Below, piece by piece: positions 20,605-28,106 of a stretch of DNA of 64,000 nucleotides. Under the pieces are notes generated by a model. The model ran no database searches, was not told where the DNA came from, and saw nothing but the letters and a program-made list of their open reading frames with translations. A program made the translations under genes and the position numbers. This DNA is from Deltaproteobacteria bacterium YD0425bin51 (GTDB lineage: Bacteria > Desulfobacterota > Desulfobacteria > Desulfobacterales > YD0425bin51): the NCBI GenBank assembly GCA_002753225.1, contig PDZS01000002.1, positions 151,129 to 215,128 on the forward strand. Direction: 5' to 3'. The first letter of the stretch is position 1, and each line of letters begins with the position of its first letter.

Positions 20605-21627
20605 ATGACTACCACTTTGCTATTAGTTATAGGGGTTATTGTTCTAGCCTTAATATTTGACTTTTTAAACGGCTTTCATGATGCTGCAAACGCCATTGCA
20701 ACAATTGTAGTATCAAAAACATTAACACCTCTTCAGGCTGTTATTTTAGCAGGATTTGCAAATTTTATAGGGTACTTTACTTTTGGAGTAGCTGTTGCAA
20801 AAATGATTGGCAAAGGTGTAGTTCATATTGATTATATTACTTTGCAATTACTCTTAGGAGCGCTGTCTGGAGCTATATTTTGGAATATTTTCACATGGGT
20901 ATTAGGGCTACCTACCTCTAGTAGCCATGCATTAATTGGCGGACTTATTGGAAGCGGTATTGCTGCAAACGGCTATAAAGTAGTAATTGTTTCAGGCGTT
21001 ACTAAAATTTTTTCATTTATTATTATTGCACCTCTTTTAGGACTTTTTGGCGCTCTTTTTTTTACGATAATTGTTTTTTGGATATTTAGAAAAGTACCTT
21101 TAATTAAGGCAAACAAAATACTAAAAAATCTCCAGCTTATATCTGCTACATTTTACAGCATAGGGCATGGTACAAATGATGCTCAAAAAAGTATGGGAAT
21201 TATTGGGATTGCTCTTTATGCTGGACATCTAAGTTCATCATTTGAAATCCCTAAGTGGGTAGTCTTAAGCTGTTATTCAGCAATGGCTCTTGGGACTTTT
21301 TTTGGCGGCTGGAGGATTGTAAAAACTATGGGAACAAGTATTACAAAAATAGGAGCTATGGAAGGTTTTTGTGCGGAAACTGCTTCTGCTTGTGTACTTC
21401 TTGCAACTCAGCATTTTGGAATTCCTGTAAGCACAACTCATGTTATTGCGGGCGCAATTATGGGAGTAGGAACTGTAGAACATGCAAGATCCGTAAGATG
21501 GGTAACAGCAAGGAAAATACTTTGGGCATGGATTTTAACAATACCATGTTCTGCCGCTTTTTCTGCAATGACTTATTTAATATTATCATTTTGTAAAGCT
21601 CATCATTTAATAAATTTTATATCTTAA
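20605..21627 (+). CDS. pit: Inorganic phosphate transporter (PiT family)
   Basis: FDFLNGFHDAANAIATIVVSKTLTP; SIGHGTNDAQKSMGIIGIAL; VSTTHVIAGAIMGVG. Confidence 0.95.
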   Translation: MTTTLLLVIGVIVLALIFDFLNGFHDAANAIATIVVSKTLTPLQAVILAGFANFIGYFTFGVAVAKMIGKGVVHIDYITLQLLLGALSGAIFWNIFTWVLGLPTSSSHALIGGLIGSGIAANGYKVVIVSGVTKIFSFIIIAPLLGLFGALFFTIIVFWIFRKVPLIKANKILKNLQLISATFYSIGHGTNDAQKSMGIIGIALYAGHLSSSFEIPKWVVLSCYSAMALGTFFGGWRIVKTMGTSITKIGAMEGFCAETASACVLLATQHFGIPVSTTHVIAGAIMGVGTVEHARSVRWVTARKILWAWILTIPCSAAFSAMTYLILSFCKAHHLINFIS

Positions 21628-22781
21628 TGTTTGAATCTGACATAGAAGAAATAATCAAATTAAATAGATTAGAATATTCTGAACATTATAGTAGTTTAAA
21701 CTTGATAAGTTATGAGCAGGCAAAATCTGCATCTCAATATAGAGAATCTATAATATCTTCCCTTCCTGATGATGTAACCTTTGAATTTAAGAATACAAAA
21801 TTATGTTATGGGAATTTATCTCCTGGATGTATCCTTTGCTCTGAAGGTTTATGGTCATGCCTTTTTATAAACAACATATGCAACGCCTCATGTTTTTATT
21901 GCCCAGACTCTCAAAAATTAAAATCAGAACCAACAACTAATGGTATTTCTTTTTCAAATCCCAAAGATTTTATTGATTTTATTGAAAAATTTAAAATCAA
22001 AGGAGTTGGCTTAAGTGGCGGAGAGCCTTTTATGACATTTGATAGAACAATAAATTTTATTGAGAAAATAAAAAACAGATATGCAGATTCTATTTATCTT
22101 TGGATATACACAAATGGAATACTTGCAAGTAAAGAAAAATTAGAAAGATTAAAAAAGGCAGGGATTGATGAAATCCGTTTTGATATAACTGCTAATGCTT
22201 ACAATACAGATAAATTAGAGATTGCGACTAGAATCATAGGTCGCGTTACTGTTGAAATACCTGCAATACCTGAAGATGAAGAAGAATTAAAGGCAACTGT
22301 CCATAAATTAAATGAGATGGGGGTAAATCATTTAAATCTGCATCAGCTTAGATTAACCCCTTACAATTATAAGAACTTAATTAAAAGACCTTATACATTT
22401 TTGCATGGTGTTAAAGTAACTGTTTTAGAATCAGAATTGTTAGCATTAAAAATTTTACAATATGCATCTCAAAATAAACTTAAGCTTCCAATAAATTATT
22501 GCTCTTTTGTCTATAAGAATAGATTTCAGGGAGCAGGTGCTAGAAAACGTCATGCTTTTTATTTATTGAAGCCAAATGAAGAAATTACTGAATCTGGTTT
22601 TATAAAGGATAGCCAAAATTATTTTTTACCCTTGTTATTGTCTTCTATTTCATATCAAAACAGTTACAAAGAGATTAAATTAAATCCTAAAAAAAAGGTT
22701 ATATTGGAAAGAAAAAAGATGTCATATAAAGATCCATCTGAGCTTGAGGAGATAAAATCTGGATTGCAGGAATATTATTAA
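21627..22781 (+). CDS. Radical SAM protein
   Basis: CxxxCxxC motif NICNASCFYCPD; GVGLSGGEPFMTFD. Confidence 0.88.
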   Translation: MFESDIEEIIKLNRLEYSEHYSSLNLISYEQAKSASQYRESIISSLPDDVTFEFKNTKLCYGNLSPGCILCSEGLWSCLFINNICNASCFYCPDSQKLKSEPTTNGISFSNPKDFIDFIEKFKIKGVGLSGGEPFMTFDRTINFIEKIKNRYADSIYLWIYTNGILASKEKLERLKKAGIDEIRFDITANAYNTDKLEIATRIIGRVTVEIPAIPEDEEELKATVHKLNEMGVNHLNLHQLRLTPYNYKNLIKRPYTFLHGVKVTVLESELLALKILQYASQNKLKLPINYCSFVYKNRFQGAGARKRHAFYLLKPNEEITESGFIKDSQNYFLPLLLSSISYQNSYKEIKLNPKKKVILERKKMSYKDPSELEEIKSGLQEYY

Positions 22782-22864
22782 ATTGCATTTCCTTTTTGAC
22801 TTTGTTATTGATGAAAAGAATAACAGGTCATCCACCGGTGATGCCCTGCGTAAAAAGGAGGACT

Positions 22865-23116
22865 ATGACATTTAACCGTATTACTGTTAATCCTGATATG
22901 ATGAACGGGCAACCTTGTATTCGTAATATGCGCCTCACTGTAAGGCGTGTTGTTGAACTTCTTGCTTTATATTCTGACCGAAAGGAACTATATAATGATT
23001 ATCCTGAGTTAGAAGATGAAGATATCCATCAGTCTTTGCGTTATGCGGCGACATGCCTTGATGATAAAATCTTAGACTTTACTGTGCAATATGAACAATC
23101 TAAGATTGCTGCTTGA
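22865..23116 (+). CDS. DUF433 antitoxin-like protein (start moved to MTFNRITVNP, with AAGGAGG SD)
   Basis: RITVNPDMMNGQPCIRNMRLTVRRVVELLALYSD...YPELEDEDIHQSLRYAA is classical DUF433. Confidence 0.88.
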   Translation: MTFNRITVNPDMMNGQPCIRNMRLTVRRVVELLALYSDRKELYNDYPELEDEDIHQSLRYAATCLDDKILDFTVQYEQSKIAA

Positions 23117-23485
23117 TCAGGGACTTCCACGTACATCAGCTATATTATTGCGTACATCTGGATTGATACTGTTCATGTTGGAGAGATTGGCTATTCTTTA
23201 GCAGATGATAATGCTATTTTACAATATGGCAAAAAAGAGGGGTATACCATTGTGACACTTGATGCTGATTTCCACACTCTTTTAGCTTTGGCAGAAGCAA
23301 CAGAACCTTCAGTAATACGTATTCGCATTGAAGGACTAAAGGGAGAGGCTATGGCTAATTTGTTAAAAAATATTCTCAGTTTGTGTAGCATGGAATTGGA
23401 AAAGGGAGCAGCTATAACTGTCCAGGAAAATCGCATCCGTATCAGAAAACTTCCATTGACGTCAAATAAGTCTAACGTTAATTAA
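23091..23485 (+). pseudogene. DUF5615 PIN-like toxin, disrupted by a single -1 frameshift near 23155-23165
   Basis: Frame 1: MNNLRLLLDQGLPRTSAILLRTSG...; after the shift: DTVHVGEIGYSLADDNAILQYGKKEGYTIVTLDADFHTLLALAEATEPSVIRIRIEGLKG. The two fragments lie in different frames of one otherwise continuous reading. Confidence 0.8.
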
Positions 23486-23492
23486 ATGGAAA

Positions 23493-25757
23493 TTACTGAA
23501 TAGCACTTGCTATCATAACTTGTCCTAAACATATTCCGCTGTCATTTGTTGAAACAAGTTTGTGACTAAAAACTTCAAAATTGTTTCTCTCTAAAGATTG
23601 TGTAAGCCCGATTAAAATATGGCTATTTTGAAATACACCACCGCTTAAAACCACCTTTTTTAAGCCAGTTTCTTTATAAATAATAGAACATAGATTAGAG
23701 AAAATAGAAATAATTGTGTTATGAAATTTTTTGCTGATTTTTGAAATTTGAATACCTGTTCTCATATCTTTAACTATACCTAAAATCATTGGATCAAGTA
23801 GAATTTTATGTAAATCTTTACTTGTACATTCATAATCATAAGTAGAATCATAATTCCCTTCAGATATCATTTCAAGCTCAACTGCCGCCTGCCCTTCAAA
23901 AGAAATTTTATCCCTGATGCCAATTATTGAAGCGATGCCGTCAAAAAGTCTTCCCATGCTTGATGTATAAGGAGTGTTTATACCTTTTGATATCATTTCT
24001 ATAACAATATTTATTTTCTTCTCTTCAATATTTTTTAATATTGGCAGATCAAGATTTAATAAATTATTTTTATATACACTGTAAAGATAGCTTATAGCCA
24101 TGCGCCATGGTTCTTGAACTGCCAAATCTCCACCAGGCATTGGCATATATGAAAGATGTCCAACCCTTAAAAAATTTTTGTATTCGCAGACAAGTACCTC
24201 TCCACCCCAGATATTTCCATCTGTTCCATAACCTGTACCGTCAAAGGCAAGTCCGATTACAGGCTCATCAATGCAATATTCTGCCATACAGCTTGCTATA
24301 TGAGCATGATGATGCTGGACAGATATTTTTTTAATATCTGCAAGTTCCATTGCGTATTTACTAGTCAAATAGCCGGGATGCATATCATAAGAAACTATTT
24401 CTGGGTTAATTCCAAATAGTTTCTTCATATCTTCAATTGTACTTTTAAATGATGTATAAGTTTCAAAATTTTCTATATCTCCAATATGCTGACTTACAAA
24501 AATTTTATTTTTTTGTGTTAAGCAAAAAGTATTTTTTAAGTCTGCTCCACACCCTAAAATCATTGGGATATTTTTTTTAATGATAATGGGAAGGGGTGAG
24601 TATCCTCTAGCTCTGCGGATAAACCTTGGAGTATTGTTTATAATTTTTATGACTGAGTCATCAACTCTGCGAAGAATTGGACGGTTATGTATTAAAAAAT
24701 AATCAGCTATTTCAGATAAATTATCAAAGGCTTCGTCGTTATCTTTGGAAATTGGTTCGTTATTTTTATTTCCGCTAGTCATGACTAACGCTAAAAAGTT
24801 TTGAATAAGTAACATATGCAAAGGCGTATAAGGAAGCATTACTCCAATATATTTATTTTTAGGAGATATATATTTCGAAAGGAGAAAAGGCTCTTTTTTC
24901 TCTAAAAGAACAATTGGAGAAGCGATATGTTTAAGTAGGAATTTTTGTGTGTCATCTACATATGCATATTTCAAAATACGCTCCATATCATATGACATTA
25001 CAGCCAAAGGTTTATCTTTTCGATGTTTTTTTTCTCTAAGCCTAATAACCGCATCGTGATTTGTAGCGTCAACAGCTAATTGAAAACCTCCTATCCCTTT
25101 AATTGCAAGAATATATTCTGAAGAAAGTATCTCGATTGCTTTTTTTATTGGATTTTCAGTAGATATCCTTTTTTTGTTATTATCATAGAGGAAAAGTTGT
25201 GGGCCACAATTTGTGCATGCAATTATTTCAGCATGAAACCTTCTGTTTTGAGGATTTGTGTATTCCGTTATGCAGGATTCACACATTTTAAAATAGGACA
25301 TAGAAGTGTTCTTACGGTCATAAGGAGTTTTTTCGATAACAGTAAATCTTGGTCCACAATCTGTACAATTTATAAAAGGATATAAATATCTTAAGTTATT
25401 AGAATCATAAAGTTCGTTCAAGCATGTGGAACATGTTGAAATATCTGGGGAAATAAGGGTGGACTTTAGTTTATCTTCTATGCTTTCTAAAATTTTAAAA
25501 TCAGAGAATCCCTTTGTATACTCTTCAAAGTGATTTATTTCACTAATATAAGCAAGCGGAGGATGTTTTTCATAAATCTCTTTACAAAAAGAATCAACCG
25601 CTTGCTGGTTACCTTCTATATGAATTAAAACGCCTGAAGAAGTATTATATACTATTCCTTTTAATAAATATTTGCTTGCTATTTCGTAAACAAAGGGTCT
25701 AAACCCTACGCCCTGAACAATGCCTGTAATTTCTATTCTTCTTGCAGTGTTAATCAA
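23493..25757 (-). CDS. hypF: Carbamoyltransferase HypF ([NiFe]-hydrogenase maturation)
   Basis: Acylphosphatase N-terminus GIVQGVGFRPFVYEIA; paired zinc fingers CSTCLNEL...CTDCGPRF...CESCITEY...CTNCGP; QHHHAHIASCMAE. Confidence 0.97.
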   Translation of the reverse strand: MINTARRIEITGIVQGVGFRPFVYEIASKYLLKGIVYNTSSGVLIHIEGNQQAVDSFCKEIYEKHPPLAYISEINHFEEYTKGFSDFKILESIEDKLKSTLISPDISTCSTCLNELYDSNNLRYLYPFINCTDCGPRFTVIEKTPYDRKNTSMSYFKMCESCITEYTNPQNRRFHAEIIACTNCGPQLFLYDNNKKRISTENPIKKAIEILSSEYILAIKGIGGFQLAVDATNHDAVIRLREKKHRKDKPLAVMSYDMERILKYAYVDDTQKFLLKHIASPIVLLEKKEPFLLSKYISPKNKYIGVMLPYTPLHMLLIQNFLALVMTSGNKNNEPISKDNDEAFDNLSEIADYFLIHNRPILRRVDDSVIKIINNTPRFIRRARGYSPLPIIIKKNIPMILGCGADLKNTFCLTQKNKIFVSQHIGDIENFETYTSFKSTIEDMKKLFGINPEIVSYDMHPGYLTSKYAMELADIKKISVQHHHAHIASCMAEYCIDEPVIGLAFDGTGYGTDGNIWGGEVLVCEYKNFLRVGHLSYMPMPGGDLAVQEPWRMAISYLYSVYKNNLLNLDLPILKNIEEKKINIVIEMISKGINTPYTSSMGRLFDGIASIIGIRDKISFEGQAAVELEMISEGNYDSTYDYECTSKDLHKILLDPMILGIVKDMRTGIQISKISKKFHNTIISIFSNLCSIIYKETGLKKVVLSGGVFQNSHILIGLTQSLERNNFEVFSHKLVSTNDSGICLGQVMIASAIQ

Positions 25758-25763
25758 CTTTAT

Positions 25764-26084
25764 TTAACAAGAGCAGCCGCCGCCTGCTGAAGGGCAACCT
25801 CCTGCTTGAGTTTGCCAGAAAACTACTTCTGATGTAAGCTGAAATCTGCTGTTTAAAAAATCTACTTTAACAGATTTGATTTTATCCAAAAAAGCTTTAT
25901 CAATTAAATAACTAAAACCATCGACATTGTAAACATTATCTGTGTTTTTTGGCTCATCCAGAGCCATTGCTAAAGATGGTCCGCCTCATCCCATTTCATT
26001 TAAAAAAATACGAATTGGGGTAACTACTTTGTCTTTAAAATAATCGGCTATTTGTTTTGTCGCCTCTTTTGTTATGTCTAACAT
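25764..26084 (-). CDS. HesB/IscA-like selenoprotein; in-frame UGA at 25986-25988 (codon 33)
   Basis: Reading through TGA: MLDITKEATKQIADYFKDKVVTPIRIFLNEMG-U-GGPSLAMALDEPKNTDNVYNVDGFSYLIDKAFLDKIKSVKVDFLNSRFQLTSEVVFWQTQAGGCPSAGGGCSC; hairpin TGGCTC-TGGAT-GAGCCA about 20 nt downstream of the UGA. Confidence 0.88.
25950..25966 (-). promoter_or_regulatory. Candidate bacterial SECIS hairpin for the HesB-like gene
   Basis: 6-bp stem TGGCTC/GAGCCA with 5-nt loop TGGAT (minus strand), 3' of in-frame TGA. Confidence 0.65.
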
Positions 26085-26120
26085 AATAACTTCTCCTTTT
26101 TAAATAATTTTTTTATATAA

Positions 26121-26282
26121 TTAAGACTCTACTTTTTCAAAATATTGTTTTTCTGCTGCACATTTTGGGCAAACCCAGTCTTCAGGTAATTCTTCAAAAG
26201 ATGTTCCTGGTCTAATGTTTTGAGATAAATCACCTTCTTCAGGATTATAAACATAACCACAGGGGCATTCATATTGTGTCAT
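26121..26282 (-). CDS. Rubredoxin (53 aa), not in the supplied ORF track
   Basis: [53 protein letters not shown]. Confidence 0.9.
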   Translation of the reverse strand: MTQYECPCGYVYNPEEGDLSQNIRPGTSFEELPEDWVCPKCAAEKQYFEKVES

Positions 26283-26373
26283 ATTTTTCTCCTTTATTTA
26301 AATAACTCTTTATATATCATAATCTTTATAAAAATTATACTTTTTTTATATGACTTAAAACGTATTCCATTAC

Positions 26374-26616
26374 TTACTTACCATTATGTTTTTTTTTGCC
26401 ATAAATGTTATATCCCTCCCTGTTATAACCTTCTTTATTAAATCCAAGTAGGTTATAACCATCTTTATCGAACCCCATGAAATTAAATCCATCTTTCTCA
26501 GAGGCAAGGCCAAATCTATCATGACCTTCTTTATCTCTTCCTTCTCTATCATAACCATCTTTATCAAAGCCTTCTTTGTCATAACCCTCTTCATCATAAT
26601 AGTTTTTTTTACACAT
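26374..26616 (-). CDS. Small protein made almost entirely of (Y/F)(D/N)xxG pentapeptide repeats
   Basis: MCKKNYYDEEGYDKEGFDKDGYDREGRDKEGHDRFGLASEKDGFNFMGFDKDGYNLLGFNKEGYNREGYNIYGKKKHNGK; AAGGG upstream of ATG at 26616. Confidence 0.7.
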   Translation of the reverse strand: MCKKNYYDEEGYDKEGFDKDGYDREGRDKEGHDRFGLASEKDGFNFMGFDKDGYNLLGFNKEGYNREGYNIYGKKKHNGK

Positions 26617-26687
26617 AATAAAATACACCCTTATTTGTTGATTATGGGATAAACATAAATTAGAGTAGATTTATGTATTTTATTATG
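26614..26687. repeat. 14-bp perfect inverted repeat overlapping both start regions of a divergent gene pair
   Basis: CATAATAAAATACA (26614-26627) and TGTATTTTATTATG (26674-26687). Confidence 0.7.
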
Positions 26688-27524
26688 AAAAAATATAAAT
26701 TCAATCCAATTTTATTCAATGCTATAATTTTAATCTTAATAGTTTTTCTTTATTATGATGTCATATTAGACCTATTTAATGACTGGATAAAAAAAGAGCA
26801 GGATTCATATGGACTTGTGCTAGCAGGGTTATCAGTATATTTTCTTTTTAAGAAGAGAAAATCTCTACAAGAGATTGAAAATGAAATCTGGCTACCCGGA
26901 ATTTTAATTATAATTTTATCAATACTAATTTTTCTATCAGGACATCTCATGATTGAATATTATTCTCAAGAGATTTCATTAGTCTTTTTAATATCTGGGA
27001 TAATTTCTTATCTTTACGGTAAGTACACCTTAAAAGTTCTTTCTCTGCCAATTTTATTTTTGTTTTTAAGTATACCCCTACCTGCTATTATTATAAATGA
27101 TATAACTTTACCTCTTAAATTGGTTGCAAGTTCTGTTGCAGCCAGTATGCTTGAAATATTTGCCGTACCTGTATTTAGAGAAGGAAATATATTGCAAATT
27201 CCTGGTGCTGTTCTTGAGGTGGTTTCTGCATGTAGCGGGATCCACTCTATTTTTGCCCTTCTGATAATTGGTATTTTAATGTCTCAAGAATTCAATTCCT
27301 ATATTCAAAAATTTGTCTTTTTAATGTTTATAATTCCATTGTCTATATTTACAAATGCTTTGAGAATAACTATAACTGGTTTATTGTATAAAATAGGATA
27401 TGGTAATATTGCTCTTCATTTTTATCATGAGGCTAGCGGGTTATTAATTTTTATAGTAGCCCTTTTCTTATTGTTGGGGCTTAAAAAATTGATATGTTAT
27501 ATAAAAATAGAAAACATTTTTTAA
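26673..27524 (+). CDS. xrt: Exosortase
   Basis: Multi-TM protein with catalytic signature VVSACSGIHSIFALLIIG and later NALRITITGLL...FHFYHEASGLLIF-like segment. Confidence 0.92.
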   Translation: MYFIMKKYKFNPILFNAIILILIVFLYYDVILDLFNDWIKKEQDSYGLVLAGLSVYFLFKKRKSLQEIENEIWLPGILIIILSILIFLSGHLMIEYYSQEISLVFLISGIISYLYGKYTLKVLSLPILFLFLSIPLPAIIINDITLPLKLVASSVAASMLEIFAVPVFREGNILQIPGAVLEVVSACSGIHSIFALLIIGILMSQEFNSYIQKFVFLMFIIPLSIFTNALRITITGLLYKIGYGNIALHFYHEASGLLIFIVALFLLLGLKKLICYIKIENIF

Positions 27525-28096
27525 TTGTAATAATAATTCTTTGTAGTTCTCTATACATTAAATGGAGGATTGACTCTGGCTGGTTTAAAATTCAAAATGA
27601 TCATGCTACGAATATCCCTAACATATTAGGGGGTTGGGGTGGGCAAGATCTACCATTAGATAAAGATGTTGCAGCGGAGCTTAAGCCAGATTTGATAATA
27701 TCAAGGCGTTATTTCAACGGAAAAATGGAATTTGTCGATTTTTACGGTGTTTTTTATTCAATGCAAGAAAGGGGGAGGACATTTCATACACCTATGAATT
27801 GTTATCCTGCTAGTGGTTGGGATATTTTAGAGAGCGAAACTATAATGATTAAGAAAACAGCTTTGAAAAAAGCAATAATTAACAAAGGACTTGAAAAACG
27901 TATTCTTTATTATTGGTTTTACGCTGGTGGAAGAAGCACATCTAATCAGTATATTAATAAACTTATGACATTATACAGTGCATTATTTAACAGAAGGACA
28001 GATGGTGGACTTGTGACAGTATCTTGTAATTTGAATATGTTAGAAGATGTAGAAAAGAATTTTATTCCGCACATTATTAATTATTTTTCACCATAA
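27494..28096 (+). CDS. epsI: EpsI family exosortase-associated protein
   Basis: FYGVFYSMQERGRTFHTPMNCYPASGWDI; overlaps the exosortase gene 3' end. Confidence 0.85.
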   Translation: MLYKNRKHFLIVIIILCSSLYIKWRIDSGWFKIQNDHATNIPNILGGWGGQDLPLDKDVAAELKPDLIISRRYFNGKMEFVDFYGVFYSMQERGRTFHTPMNCYPASGWDILESETIMIKKTALKKAIINKGLEKRILYYWFYAGGRSTSNQYINKLMTLYSALFNRRTDGGLVTVSCNLNMLEDVEKNFIPHIINYFSP

Positions 28097-28106
28097 GGAT
28101 AGAAAG

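Noticed and set aside
21255-21596. + strand ORF of 113 aa with many Cys/Asn inside pit
   Set aside because: Overlaps well-conserved Pit coding sequence in another frame; composition typical of a shadow ORF.
16979-22781. lon, rlpA, gmhB, mcp, hsp20, pit and radical SAM region as a novel system
   Set aside because: Individually ordinary housekeeping genes; short overlaps are common in compact operons.
26370-26597. Alternative minus-strand ORF MMKRVMTKKALIKMVMIEKEE... over the repeat gene
   Set aside because: Out-of-frame reading of the pentapeptide-repeat gene; the 26374-26616 frame has an upstream AAGGG and a coherent repeat pattern.
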